A DNA stretch of 64,000 nucleotides. Source: Novosphingobium sp. SG707. Its GTDB lineage: Bacteria > Pseudomonadota > Alphaproteobacteria > Sphingomonadales > Sphingomonadaceae. A program made the position numbers and the translations under genes. The number at the start of each line of letters is the position of its first letter. Position 1 is the stretch's first letter. The notes under the pieces were generated by a model. It searched no databases, was not told the origin of the DNA, and saw nothing but the letters and a program-made list of their open reading frames with translations. This document shows positions 41,696-51,185 of the stretch, in pieces. The stretch is taken from assembly GCF_012275515.1 (NCBI RefSeq), contig NZ_JAAZQL010000007.1, forward strand, positions 124,001-188,000, read 5' to 3'.

Positions 41696-43062
41696 ACAGG
41701 CACAATATCAAAAGCGATATTGAGGCGCTCCCCTGAGGTGGTCGGCACCGTGCCATGCCACAGGGTGGAAGGGAACAGCACCAGATGGCCCCGCCGGGGG
41801 GCAATCGTGGCATAAGGCGCCAGGTCGAGGCCGAGTTCGGGCGGCGGCGCGCCATAGTGGAAATGACCGGCGGGCGCGGGCGCGTCCTCCTCGGGCAGGC
41901 TGACGTAGAAGGCGCTGCTGATCCAGCCCATCGGGTGTGAATGGGGGATGTTGTATCCCCCGCCCGTCAGGCGCACCGACCAGCTGCCGCTGATCCGCAG
42001 GTCATGACGCCGGCGCGAAAGCAAGGGATGCGCGGGATCGGGCGCGGGCAAAGCCGCGACATAATCCTTCACCGCCGCCATTAATGCCTCGCGGACGCGT
42101 TGCAGGATCGGCTCATGGCGCAGCAGGACAGAGCGGTCGGTCTGCGTGCCGCCACGCACCGATTGTTCGGGATAGGGCAATTGCGCGATATGGAGAGCAC
42201 GCAAGCATTCGCCCAGTTCATCCAGTTCGCCCTCGCCCAGTCCCACGTCCATGCTGCGCACAAAATCGTCATCGAGCCAGCACCTGCGCGGATCATCCAG
42301 CAGGCGCCAGCAGGTCGAGACATAGGGCCACGCCTGCCCTGCCAGCGGCGATCCGGGAGCGACCTGCGCCAGAGGCAGCGCGATGGAGAGCGCGCGCGCA
42401 GGATCACCCGCCCGCAGGGCAGCGCGGATGCGGGCGATCTGGATAAAGGGATCGTCCCACGCCGATGTGGCGGCCAGCAGACGCGCGGTTTCGGCCCCAT
42501 TCCCGCTTTCACTGGCGATGAACAGGCGCGCCTCGGTCAGGGGCTTGGTCTGGCCCAGATGGCGCTCGGCCTCGTCCAGAATGGCGCAGGCGCGGGGCCA
42601 GTCGCGATGCTGCGCCACGGCGGAAAACCAGCCCAGCCACAGGCCCTGCGCGCAGGGATGCGCGCGCGCGGCTGCGGCATAGGAAGCATCGAAATCCTGC
42701 GCATCGCCCGCCACCCAGCGCAGCGATGCCAGCACGCGATGCCCATCCAGCCATTGCGGATCTTGCCCCAGCGCGGCGGAGAGCAGATCGACCGCCCCGC
42801 CAACATCCCCCTCGCCGGCCCGCGCCATGGCCTGGTTGCGCAAGGCGTCGGGATTGTCGGGCCACAGGCGGCAGACCTGCGCAAACAGATTCGCAGCAGG
42901 GTAGCCCAGTTCATAGCGCGATTGCGCGTGAAGAAAGGCGATCAACCGATCATCGGGCGCCAGCGCATGGGCCTGCGCCATGGCCTCGTCGGCCTCGATC
43001 ACGCGCTGCATCGAGCGCAGCACGCGGGCGCGATCCCGCCACTGGATCGCGATCGAACTCAT
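41686..43062 (-). CDS. TPR-repeat protein with C-terminal 2OG-Fe(II) oxygenase domain
   Basis: 458 residues. The first 300 form helical TPR-like pairs (AMAQAHALAPDDRLIAFLHA, NPDALRNQAMARAGEGDVGGA, DPQWLDGHRVLASL). Residues about 350-455 match the putative 2OG-Fe(II) oxygenase family PF13759: Asn371/His374/His376 in YNIPHSHPMGWISSAFYV, then GHLVLFPSTLWHGTVP (His436) and ERLNIAF (Arg446 for 2-oxoglutarate). The usual HxD is HSH here. The ATGA overlap with the tryptophan halogenase gene (43059-43062) shows tight coupling, so the two enzymes likely act on the same target, perhaps a peptide or protein held by the TPR array. Substrate unknown. Confidence 0.82.
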   Translation of the reverse strand: MSSIAIQWRDRARVLRSMQRVIEADEAMAQAHALAPDDRLIAFLHAQSRYELGYPAANLFAQVCRLWPDNPDALRNQAMARAGEGDVGGAVDLLSAALGQDPQWLDGHRVLASLRWVAGDAQDFDASYAAAARAHPCAQGLWLGWFSAVAQHRDWPRACAILDEAERHLGQTKPLTEARLFIASESGNGAETARLLAATSAWDDPFIQIARIRAALRAGDPARALSIALPLAQVAPGSPLAGQAWPYVSTCWRLLDDPRRCWLDDDFVRSMDVGLGEGELDELGECLRALHIAQLPYPEQSVRGGTQTDRSVLLRHEPILQRVREALMAAVKDYVAALPAPDPAHPLLSRRRHDLRISGSWSVRLTGGGYNIPHSHPMGWISSAFYVSLPEEDAPAPAGHFHYGAPPPELGLDLAPYATIAPRRGHLVLFPSTLWHGTVPTTSGERLNIAFDIVPVQA

Positions 43063-44573
43063 GACATCGCGCAATGCTGGGCCAGAACCGCGCCATGCAT
43101 CGACATACGCGCCGCCTCGGCCGCCATCGCGCCGCGCAATTTGCCCAGCCAGTCGCGCGCATCGATGCCGCGATAGTCGATCAGCGGATCGAGGCCCTCC
43201 GGGATATTCCCCTGCCCCACATGCACCGCCAGCCACGAGGGCGGCGCGAACAGATCAAGCTCACGCGCGATCAAACGGCCATGGCGGCCGAAATGCTCGA
43301 TCTTCAGCGCCAGCGTATCGGGAATATCCATGGCCGAAACATAGCGCCACAACTCGCTGTCCTGCCGCTGGGTCAGCTTGTAATGCAGGATGATGAAATC
43401 GCGAATCCGCTCCATCTCGCCATGGGCGATGCGGTTGAATTCATCGCGGGTGGCGGGATCGAAATCCTTGTCGGGGAAAAGCGCGAGAATCTTGGAAATA
43501 TTGGCCTGTATCAGGTGGATCGAGGTCGATTCCAGCGGTTCGAGGAAACCCGAGGAGAGGCCCACCGCGATGACATTCTTGTTCCAATGCTGGCGGCGGC
43601 GGCCTGCGGTGAAACGCACATGGCGCGGATCACCCAAAGCCTCGCCATCGAGGCGCTGGCTCAGCAACTCGGCGGCGCGGTCATCCTCCATAAAGTCGCT
43701 GCAATAGACATAGCCGTTGCCGATGCGATGTTGCAGCGGAATCCGCCATTGCCAGCCCGCCTCGCGCGCGGTGGAGCGGGTATAGGGCGTGGGGTTGGGA
43801 TCGGCCTTGGGATGGGCGCAGGGCATCGCCACCGCACGGTCGCAGGGCAGCCAGTGCGACCAGTCCTCATAGCCGGTTTTCAGCGCTCCCTCGATCAACA
43901 GCCCGCGAAAGCCCGAGCAGTCGATGAACAGATCGGCCTCGATAACGCGCCCATCCGCCATCGTCACATCGCGCACATAGCCGGTTTCGCCGTTGAGCCC
44001 GACATCGGCAATCTTGCCCTCCACCCGCGTCACGCCGCGCTTTTCGGCATAGGCGCGCAGGAAGCGGGCATAAAGGCCAGCATCGAAATGATAGGCATAT
44101 TCAAAAGTGGAGAGCACGCTGCGCTGATCGGGCGAAGGGTGGGAAAAGCGCCCGGCGCGCGCGATATGCCATGCCATCGAATAATCATGGAGCGGCGTGT
44201 CATCCCCCGCCATCCGCGCTTTCAGCCAATATTGATGCAGCGGCACCATATCGAAATTGCGGCCATGCGGGCCAAAGGGGTGGAAATAGCGGCTGTCCTC
44301 ACGCCCCCAGCCAACAAATTCGATGCCCAGTTTAAAGCTGCCCTTGGTGGCGGCCATGAACTCGCGCTCGTCGATGCCCAGCGTTTCATTGAAGATGCGG
44401 ATGGGCGGGATGGTCGCCTCGCCGACGCCGATGGTGCCGATCTCCTCGCTTTCGATCAGCGTGATCGCGCAATTTTGCCTGAGCGCATTGGCCAGCATCG
44501 CGGCCGCCATCCAGCCCGCCGAGCCGCCGCCAACAACCAGAATCCTGCGGATTTTCCGATCGGAATCGCCCAT
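43059..44573 (-). CDS. Flavin-dependent tryptophan halogenase family protein
   Basis: 504 residues of the PrnA/RebH family, which uses FADH2, O2 and halide to halogenate an aromatic ring. The FAD motif GGGSAGWMAAAML (15-27), the catalytic Lys81 in FKLGIEFVGW, the GWQWRIP motif (273-279) and the active-site Glu348 in FLEPLESTSIHL are all intact, so it should be an active halogenase. It lies downstream of a TonB receptor in a sugar locus, a recurring but unexplained association in sphingomonads, Caulobacter and Xanthomonas. No flavin reductase is adjacent. It is coupled to a TPR/2OG oxygenase. Free tryptophan is not necessarily the substrate. Confidence 0.9.
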   Translation of the reverse strand: MGDSDRKIRRILVVGGGSAGWMAAAMLANALRQNCAITLIESEEIGTIGVGEATIPPIRIFNETLGIDEREFMAATKGSFKLGIEFVGWGREDSRYFHPFGPHGRNFDMVPLHQYWLKARMAGDDTPLHDYSMAWHIARAGRFSHPSPDQRSVLSTFEYAYHFDAGLYARFLRAYAEKRGVTRVEGKIADVGLNGETGYVRDVTMADGRVIEADLFIDCSGFRGLLIEGALKTGYEDWSHWLPCDRAVAMPCAHPKADPNPTPYTRSTAREAGWQWRIPLQHRIGNGYVYCSDFMEDDRAAELLSQRLDGEALGDPRHVRFTAGRRRQHWNKNVIAVGLSSGFLEPLESTSIHLIQANISKILALFPDKDFDPATRDEFNRIAHGEMERIRDFIILHYKLTQRQDSELWRYVSAMDIPDTLALKIEHFGRHGRLIARELDLFAPPSWLAVHVGQGNIPEGLDPLIDYRGIDARDWLGKLRGAMAAEAARMSMHGAVLAQHCAMS

Positions 44574-44604
44574 CGTCTTCTCCCTTGTTTCTCTGTTCTA
44601 GACC

Positions 44605-44643
44605 AAAAAGAAGGCGGGCCGGAAGTGTCCTTCCGTGCCCGCC
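44605..44643 (-). terminator. Intrinsic terminator after the sugar-locus TonB receptor
   Basis: On the minus strand a two-part hairpin (GGCGGG/CCCGCC at 44613-44618/44638-44643, inner GGAAG/CTTCC) is followed by TTCTTTTT. It lies between the receptor and halogenase genes, so expression of the halogenase pair would be reduced relative to the receptor or depend on its own promoter. Confidence 0.75.
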
Positions 44644-44683
44644 TCCCCGTTTCTCTTGCTGCGGCCTGTTATGGCCGGTCAGA

Positions 44684-47176
44684 TCAGAACTTGTACTTCA
44701 CCGAGGCGGTCATCGTGCGGCCCAGCATGGCCGAATTGTCGAAGATCGCCTGATTGGCCGTCAACCCGCCGGCGCCGCGCGCCTGAAGGCTGCCATTGTT
44801 GGCGCGATAGCCCAGCGTGTTGAACAGGTTGTTGACGTTGAAGCCAACTTCCACATTGTCCATCGGGCGAACCTTGACATAGCCATTGGCAAAGACCGAG
44901 CCGGGCGCCGTGATCGTGCCGATCGAAAAATCGGACTGGCCCGAAACGCTTACACCAATCGCCGCCTTGCCCATGTCATAGCTGGGCGAGACCAGGAAGG
45001 TCCACTTGGGCATGGCCATCGGGGTCAGATTGGTCTTGGTGTCCTTGCTGTCGGTATAGACCACATAGCCGTTCATCGCGAAATCGCCGTAGCGGACATT
45101 GCCCGAAAGCTCGACACCGCTGGAGTGATAGATTGTGTCGGTGAACGGGTTCTGCCCACGGCTGATGGCGGTGAAATCGTAGTTCGATTCCTTCACCTGC
45201 GCGCGGTAATAGGTCGCTTCCACGTGATAGCGCGCGCCGCCGATGCTGCCGTTGTGCTTCACGCCCACTTCCTGCTGCGTCACGGTGTTGACCGCGAGGT
45301 GGTCGCCGCCCGCCGTCAGCTTGCCATCGGCGGTGAAGCTGTTGCCGCCATAGAGCATGCGGTCGGCATTGAAGCGGCCGCCGCTGCTGGCGCGGACGAA
45401 GACATTGGTGTTGTCGGTCAGCTTGTAGAGCGCGCCCAGCGACCAGCTGGAATAGCTCTTCGTGTAGTTCAGCCGGTCCGCCACCACCGAGGAGGTGTTC
45501 CAGGTCGGCAAGGTGGCGCTGCCCAAAGCATCGGTAACCGTGATCGTGCCGGTCTGCGTGGTGCCATAGGACACGCCGTCAGCCTGAAGCATATCGCGGC
45601 GATAGGAGGCCGAGAGGTTCAGGCGGCCAATATCGGTTTCGCCTTCGAGGTAGAGCGCATCGTCGGTGTAAGCCACATCATAGCTGCGCCCGCCGCAGCA
45701 GCCGCCCCACTGGTTGTTATAGCCCGTCACGCCATTGGCGGTAAGCTGGGCGCCGGCGGCGGTGTAAAGGTTGAGCGGAACCGGGTTGCCATTGCTGTTC
45801 AGCGTCTGGGTCGCGTTATTGATGCGCCAATCCATCGAGATGTTCTGGCGCATGTGGAACCAGCCCGCGCGGATATTGACCTTGGCGCCCTTCACATCAA
45901 ACTTGCTCTTGAGCGTCAGATCGCTGGCCAGGCTGCCTACATCCTTCATGTTGACATAGGCCTGCGCGCTGTTCGACAGGAAAGCGCCGGTGTAAGCCTG
46001 TCCGGCCAGCGGACCGGCGGCATATTTGATCGCGCCGATCATGCGCGCATCCGCTGTGCCGTTCACGCTGCCGATGGTCTGGCCCAGCAGGCTGCTGGTG
46101 GCCATTTCGCCGGTCCACTGGTTGCTGAACGTGCCGCTCATATCGGTCCAGCGGATCTTTTCATCCAGCGTGAAGATGGGCGAGAATTCATAGTGAAACT
46201 CTCCGCCCACCGCCGTGGAGACGGGATGGATGCCCTGCATCTGGACATTCTGGAGCGAGCCATTGGCCGCCAGGACATTGAAATTGCGGTTATAAATGCC
46301 GGTGGAAGCATATTGGCGAGCGTCCACACCGGGCAATGGCGAGAAGCCGGTGATCGTATTGCCCGACAGCGTGGCCAGTGCGGGCATCGAGGTGAAGGTC
46401 GGCTCCTGATCATCAAGGCGCTTGAAGTTCAGGCGGATATAGCCCTTGCCGTCAGCGATGTCCTTGGTGATGTTGCCCTTGATCTGATAGCCCTTGCTGG
46501 CGGTGTAGGGCAGATGGGTCGGCCCGTTGCCATCCACCACATAGCCACCAAGGTGATAGCGCACGGTGTCGCTGATCTTGCCGCCATAATCGAAATCGAG
46601 ACGGAATTCGCGATAGTTGAGCGCGGTGGAAAGGCCGATTTCGCCGCCTTCCTTGGTGCCGGTCTTGGACACATAGTTGATGACCGCGCCCGGCGCCTGG
46701 CTGGAGAAGGTCGAAGCGCTGCCGCCGCGCACCGCTTCTACGCGGTCCACATTGTTGTCAAAGCGGACCCAATAGTCATTGTTGCCGAACTGCATGTCGC
46801 CAAACAGCACAACCGGCAGGCCATCTTCCTGAAGGCCGACATATTCCGAACCGCCGGTGGAAACCGGAATGCCGCGCACGCCGATGTTGGCATTGCCGCC
46901 CGGACCGGCAGTATCCTGCACGTTCAGACCGGGAATGGAGCGCAGCACTTCGGCCTGCGAACGCGGGGTGAAATTGGTGATGGCTTCCTGGCTGAGTTGC
47001 GAGACCGAGATCGAGCTGTTCTGCGCAGTCTTGCCAGCGCTGGAAGCGGTAACCACGATGGCCTGCGAGTCATCCGGCTTGTCGCCCGATGCGGCGTCCG
47101 CCGCCATGGCAGGGGCCGAAAGGCTGGCCAGACTCAACGCGGCAAACGATACGCACGACTTGAAAACTGATTTCAT
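44684..47176 (-). CDS. TonB-dependent receptor of the sugar locus
   Basis: 830 residues from the ATG at 47174-47176 (GGGGGAGG upstream), which gives a signal peptide (MKSVFKSCVSFAALSLASLS..., cleavage near AMA-AD). The TonB-box region reads QAIVVTASSAGKTAQ; the plug has VLRSIPGLNVQD and IGVRGIPVSTGG; the barrel ends in VKYKF. It should import an oligosaccharide; the divergent GPH symporter, GH36 and GH68 genes suggest raffinose-family sugars or sucrose. Two LacI-type sites lie in the 5' region. A terminator follows, then the halogenase gene. Confidence 0.92.
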   Translation of the reverse strand: MKSVFKSCVSFAALSLASLSAPAMAADAASGDKPDDSQAIVVTASSAGKTAQNSSISVSQLSQEAITNFTPRSQAEVLRSIPGLNVQDTAGPGGNANIGVRGIPVSTGGSEYVGLQEDGLPVVLFGDMQFGNNDYWVRFDNNVDRVEAVRGGSASTFSSQAPGAVINYVSKTGTKEGGEIGLSTALNYREFRLDFDYGGKISDTVRYHLGGYVVDGNGPTHLPYTASKGYQIKGNITKDIADGKGYIRLNFKRLDDQEPTFTSMPALATLSGNTITGFSPLPGVDARQYASTGIYNRNFNVLAANGSLQNVQMQGIHPVSTAVGGEFHYEFSPIFTLDEKIRWTDMSGTFSNQWTGEMATSSLLGQTIGSVNGTADARMIGAIKYAAGPLAGQAYTGAFLSNSAQAYVNMKDVGSLASDLTLKSKFDVKGAKVNIRAGWFHMRQNISMDWRINNATQTLNSNGNPVPLNLYTAAGAQLTANGVTGYNNQWGGCCGGRSYDVAYTDDALYLEGETDIGRLNLSASYRRDMLQADGVSYGTTQTGTITVTDALGSATLPTWNTSSVVADRLNYTKSYSSWSLGALYKLTDNTNVFVRASSGGRFNADRMLYGGNSFTADGKLTAGGDHLAVNTVTQQEVGVKHNGSIGGARYHVEATYYRAQVKESNYDFTAISRGQNPFTDTIYHSSGVELSGNVRYGDFAMNGYVVYTDSKDTKTNLTPMAMPKWTFLVSPSYDMGKAAIGVSVSGQSDFSIGTITAPGSVFANGYVKVRPMDNVEVGFNVNNLFNTLGYRANNGSLQARGAGGLTANQAIFDNSAMLGRTMTASVKYKF

Positions 47177-47256
47177 GATCTGATCCTCCCCCAAGAGGTA
47201 TGGAACGCCCCCGGGTTCTTCCGGGCAGCTCATAAAAAATCCCTCTAAACCCCAAA

Positions 47257-47290
47257 ACAATCGGTTGCAATAGGTTTTGCAATCGAGTGC
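47257..47290. promoter_or_regulatory. Two LacI-type operator sites before the TonB receptor
   Basis: On the minus strand 47268-47257 reads GCAACCGATTGT, and 47279-47290 on the plus strand reads GCAATCGAGTGC. Each differs by one base from the pattern GCAA-NCGN-TTGC seen at the other promoters of the locus. They lie 81-114 bp before the receptor start. Confidence 0.55.
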
Positions 47291-47537
47291 ATTTGTGGTT
47301 CTGACTTTTCCTTTCCTGTGGCAAATCGGCTACACCAACCCCGGCCCTCATCATCCGGGATCGATTTGAAACATGGTTTTACACCCTCACGCGCGCGCGT
47401 TAAAGTTACGACAAGGCAAGCTGCGGGTTAGACGCTAATATCTCCGGACAGGATCAGATCGCCCAGTCCGACAGAGCTCTGGCTCCACCCCACCGACACA
47501 TAAAACAGCCCGCGAATCGGAAAGTGCGGCAAATCTA

Positions 47538-47554
47538 TGCAAACGATTGTTGCA
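47538..47554. promoter_or_regulatory. LacI-type operator before the GPH symporter operon
   Basis: TGCAAACGATTGTTGCA, 77 bp before the symporter start. It has TGCAA/TTGCA outer symmetry and shares the 12-mer TGCAAACGATTG with the site before the GH68 gene. Confidence 0.65.
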
Positions 47555-47631
47555 CTTCCCCGTGACACAGGCTAAGCCAATGGAGCAAGAACGAGTCAGC
47601 CCCATGAAGAGGGCGTCAGGAAAGGATGCCC

Positions 47632-49059
47632 ATGGCCCACGCCGCCCCCGCCGATCTGGTTGCTCACCCGACCCGCACAGACGCCCGAAAGCCCCATCTG
47701 TCGCTGCTGCGCATTGTTGAAATGAACCTTGGTTTTCTCGGGCTGCAATTCAGCTTTGGCCTGCAGCAGGGCAATATGGTGCCGATCTATTCGTGGCTGG
47801 GCGCCGATGAGGCCAGCCTGCCGATCCTGCAGTTGGCAGGGCCGATGACGGGGCTGCTGATCCAGCCTTTGGTAGGCGCGATGAGCGACCGGACCGACTC
47901 GCGTTTTGGCCGCCGCACGCCCTATTTCCTGATCGGCGCGATCCTGTGCAGCCTTGGCCTGTTCCTGATGCCGCATTCCTCCAGCCTGCTGATGGCGGCC
48001 AGCCTGCTGTGGCTGCTGGATGCGGGAAATAACACCACAATGGAGCCATATCGCGCCTATGTCTCCGACCGGCTGAACGCCGATCAGCATGAGCTCGGCT
48101 TTCTCAGCCAGAGCGCCTTTACCGGCCTTGCGCAATGCATGGCCTTTCTCAGCCCTTCGATCCTGGTCTATTGGTTCGGGGTGGATCGCAATGCGGTGGA
48201 TGCGCATAATATCCCCACGATCACGCATATTTCCTTCCTGATCGGCGCGGTCCTGTCGATCTGCACGATCCTGTGGTCGGTGCTGCGCGTGCCCGAATTG
48301 CCCACCACGCCCGATGAACGCGAACGCATCGCGGCCAGTGAAAAGACCGCCGGGGCCGCCCTGCGCGAGATCGTTCAGGCCATCGTCGAAATGCCCCGCG
48401 CGATGCGGCAAATGGCGTGGATGAGCCTGTTTCAATGGTATGGCTTTTCGATCTATTGGTCCTATGCCGCGCTTTCCATCGGCCGCTCGGCCTTTGGCAC
48501 CGCGGACAAGACCAGCGCCCTGTTCCGCGATGCGGTGCTGACCACCCAGCAACTGGGGGCCTTCTATAATCTGATCGGCTTTGCCGCAGCCTTTGCCATG
48601 GTGCCTCTGGCGCGGCGGTTTGGCGCATCGCGGATGCATATGGTGGCGCTGATGCTTTGCGCGCTGTCCTTGCTGATGCTGCCCGGCGTCGGCCCGGGAT
48701 CGGCCCATGCCCCGGCCATTTTCACCACGCTGGCCATGCCCGAATTGGGCAGCCACCTTGCGCTGATGATCCCGGCGCTGGGCCTCGGCCTTGGCTGGGC
48801 CAGCATCATGGGCAACCCCTATGTCATTCTGGCCCGCGCCATCCCGGCCGAAAGGACCGGGGTTTACATGGGCATTTTCAATATGATGATCGTATTGCCC
48901 ATGCTCATCAACGGGCTGACCTTCGGCTGGATCTATCGCCATGTGCTGAACGCCGATCCGCGCCATGCGATCAGCTTTGCCGCCCTTCTCCTATTCTGCG
49001 CGGGCCTGACCATGATCCGCGTCCGTGACATTCCCGAGGGCAATCGCCGTGCCGCCTGA
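47632..49059 (+). CDS. Sugar:cation/H+ symporter, GPH/SLC45-like MFS family
   Basis: 475 residues, about 12 membrane segments. FGLQQGNMVPIYSWLGADEASLP near the N-terminus, PLVGAMSDRTDSRFGRRTPYFLIGA after segment 2, and the NP-Y-ILAR-IP late motif are typical of the sucrose/maltose-type transporters of sphingomonads and SLC45 relatives. It should bring the oligosaccharide from periplasm to cytoplasm. The second ATG (47632) fits the AGGAAAGG ribosome site better than the one at 47626. It leads the operon symporter-GH36-GH68-fructokinase and overlaps GH36 by 11 bp. Confidence 0.88.
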   Translation: MAHAAPADLVAHPTRTDARKPHLSLLRIVEMNLGFLGLQFSFGLQQGNMVPIYSWLGADEASLPILQLAGPMTGLLIQPLVGAMSDRTDSRFGRRTPYFLIGAILCSLGLFLMPHSSSLLMAASLLWLLDAGNNTTMEPYRAYVSDRLNADQHELGFLSQSAFTGLAQCMAFLSPSILVYWFGVDRNAVDAHNIPTITHISFLIGAVLSICTILWSVLRVPELPTTPDERERIAASEKTAGAALREIVQAIVEMPRAMRQMAWMSLFQWYGFSIYWSYAALSIGRSAFGTADKTSALFRDAVLTTQQLGAFYNLIGFAAAFAMVPLARRFGASRMHMVALMLCALSLLMLPGVGPGSAHAPAIFTTLAMPELGSHLALMIPALGLGLGWASIMGNPYVILARAIPAERTGVYMGIFNMMIVLPMLINGLTFGWIYRHVLNADPRHAISFAALLLFCAGLTMIRVRDIPEGNRRAA

Positions 49060-51097
49060 ATTCGTCACGCTCCATTCGCCCGCCTGCACGGCCATCTGGG
49101 AAGTGCGGCCCGATGAGGCGCCACTCTGGCGCTATTGGGGCCCGCGCCTACCCGATGGCGTGGTGCCGCCCGCCCCCCTGCGCGATACGCGGCCCGAGCC
49201 CAGCTTCTCGCTGCATTTCGACCAGCCGCTGTCGATCTTTCCCACCATGGGCATGGGCTGGTTCGGGCAAAGCGCCCTGGTGGCCAGCCGCGCCGGACAG
49301 GATTGGGCACAGGCGATCACCGCAATGCGCGTGGAAAAGATCGCCGATGGCGTGATCTTCCACATGGCGGACAATGTGGCGCGGATCGCCGTGGCCATCA
49401 CCGCCCGCCTCGATCCGGCGACGGACACGCTCACGCTCTCCACCACGCTGACCAATGCGGGCGATGACGTGCTGGAGGTCGGATTTCTGGCCTCGGGCAA
49501 TCTGCCCCTGCCCGTCGATGCGGACCGCGTGCGATCCTATGGAGGACGGCATAACAGCGAATTTGTCGCCATCGACGATGCGCTGACCCGCAGCCAGTGG
49601 CGGCGCGAGAACCGGCGTGGCCTGACCAGCCATGATTGCTTCCCCGGCGCGATCGTTTCCTGCGCGGATGGCGCGGCCTATGGCGCACAACTGGCGTGGA
49701 GCGGCAACCACATCCAATCCATCGAGTGGCTGGACGACGGCCGCCATCAATGGACCATGGGCGAGGCGCTGGCGCCGGGCGAAATGCGCCTCGCGCCCGG
49801 GCAAAGCGTGACCACGCCAGAGCTTCTGGCGACATGCAGCGCGGATGGTGCCAATGGCGTGTCATGGGCCTTTCACCGCGCGATCCGAACGCGGATGACA
49901 TGGCCCGATGGTGTGATGAAGCCCCGTCCGGTCCATCTCAACACATGGGAAGGCTTTTATTTCGACCATGATCTCGATGCGCTGAAAGAACTGGCGGATG
50001 CCGCCGCGCGCGTGGGGATCGAGCGCTATGTGCTGGACGACGGCTGGTTTAAGGGGCGCGATGATGACACCTCTTCGCTGGGCGACTGGGTGGTCGATGC
50101 ACGCAAATATCCCGATGGGCTGATGCCTCTGGCGCGCCATGTGGTCGATCTGGGCATGGAATTCGGCCTCTGGGTCGAACCCGAAATGATCAACCCCGAC
50201 AGCGATCTTTACCGTGCCTATCCCGATTGGGCGCTGCATATCGCGGGCCGCCCCTTGCTGGGCGCGCGCAACCAACTCGTGCTGGATATGAGCCTGCCGC
50301 AGGTGCGCGACTATCTGTTTGATGCGGTGGCGCAGCATTTGCGCGAGCTTCCGATTTCCTATCTGAAATGGGATCACAACCGCGACCTGACCCATGCCGG
50401 AAACAGAGCGAAGTTCCGCGCCCAAGTGCTTGGAACTTATGAGCTGATGGCGCGCCTGCGCGCGGCCTTCCCCGATGTCGAGATCGAAAGCTGCGCGGGC
50501 GGCGGCGGGCGGATCGATACGGGCGTGATCGCCCATACGCATCGTTTCTGGACAAGCGACTGTATCGACGCAATCAGCCGCGTCTCGATCCAGCGCGGCT
50601 TTCTGCAATTCATGCCGCCCGAGGTGATGGGCAGCCATGTCGGCGCCTGCCCTGCCCATTCAACGGGGCGGATGCAGTCGATGCCCTTCCGCGCGGGCGT
50701 CGCCCTGCCCGGCCATTTCGGGGTCGAGCTTGACCTGCGCAAACTGACCCAGACCGAAACGGACGATCTGGCCGCCACCATCGCCCGCTACAAAGCCCTG
50801 CGCGACCGCCTGCACCATGGCCGCGTGTGGCAGGGCGAAGCGGGCGACAGCGTGGTCTGGCAGGCACATGGCGATGAGGACCAGCTGCTGCTGATCGTCA
50901 CCCGCACCGCGCCGACCACCATGCGCCATCAACCGCATCTGCGCCTCGACATGGTCGATCCTGCACGGCGCTATCGGTTGACGCGCGATGGCACGGCGGC
51001 GGTCGACATGGACGGTGCGTGGCTGGCCCGGATGGGTCTGCCTCTGCCCCCGATGAAGGGCGAGGAAGTGCTGGTCTATGAATTGAGCGCGCGCTGA
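49049..51097 (+). CDS. Alpha-galactosidase, glycoside hydrolase family 36
   Basis: About 682 residues. The (beta/alpha)8 domain has LDDGWFKGRDDD, GLWVEPEMINPDS, the nucleophile Asp442 in YLKWDHNRD, ESCAGGGGRIDTG and the acid/base Asp504 in FWTSDCID, all GH36 hallmarks. It removes alpha-1,6-linked galactose from raffinose, stachyose or melibiose. No signal peptide, so hydrolysis is cytoplasmic after uptake. I prefer the GTG at 49049 (GAGGG 7 nt upstream); a GTG at 49025 would overlap the symporter more. It is the second gene of the operon. Confidence 0.92.
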   Translation: MPPEFVTLHSPACTAIWEVRPDEAPLWRYWGPRLPDGVVPPAPLRDTRPEPSFSLHFDQPLSIFPTMGMGWFGQSALVASRAGQDWAQAITAMRVEKIADGVIFHMADNVARIAVAITARLDPATDTLTLSTTLTNAGDDVLEVGFLASGNLPLPVDADRVRSYGGRHNSEFVAIDDALTRSQWRRENRRGLTSHDCFPGAIVSCADGAAYGAQLAWSGNHIQSIEWLDDGRHQWTMGEALAPGEMRLAPGQSVTTPELLATCSADGANGVSWAFHRAIRTRMTWPDGVMKPRPVHLNTWEGFYFDHDLDALKELADAAARVGIERYVLDDGWFKGRDDDTSSLGDWVVDARKYPDGLMPLARHVVDLGMEFGLWVEPEMINPDSDLYRAYPDWALHIAGRPLLGARNQLVLDMSLPQVRDYLFDAVAQHLRELPISYLKWDHNRDLTHAGNRAKFRAQVLGTYELMARLRAAFPDVEIESCAGGGGRIDTGVIAHTHRFWTSDCIDAISRVSIQRGFLQFMPPEVMGSHVGACPAHSTGRMQSMPFRAGVALPGHFGVELDLRKLTQTETDDLAATIARYKALRDRLHHGRVWQGEAGDSVVWQAHGDEDQLLLIVTRTAPTTMRHQPHLRLDMVDPARRYRLTRDGTAAVDMDGAWLARMGLPLPPMKGEEVLVYELSAR

Positions 51098-51118
51098 TCC
51101 AAGCCGCGTGCATAAGAA

Positions 51119-51134
51119 TGCAAACGATTGCTTA
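51119..51134. promoter_or_regulatory. LacI-type operator before the GH68 gene
   Basis: TGCAAACGATTGCTTA: contains the full pattern GCAA-ACGA-TTGC at 51120-51131, 55 bp before the GH68 start and after the GH36 stop. It implies an internal, independently repressed promoter for GH68 and fructokinase. Confidence 0.65.
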
Positions 51135-51185
51135 TTCAGCAATCATCACCTACAAGCCCGAAATGGCCAGATATACCGGGAGAGA

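Larger units (their letters stand above)
47177..47631. other. 455-bp divergent control region of the sugar locus
   Basis: No gene is supported. It separates the TonB receptor from the GPH symporter operon. It contains three LacI-type sites (47257-47268, 47279-47290 and 47538-47554, listed separately). The rest shows no clear structure to me. Confidence 0.6.

Noticed and set aside
41686..44573. A halogenated natural-product gene cluster
   Set aside because: There is no NRPS, PKS, indole biosynthesis or flavin reductase gene nearby; the halogenase lies in a sugar-utilisation locus.
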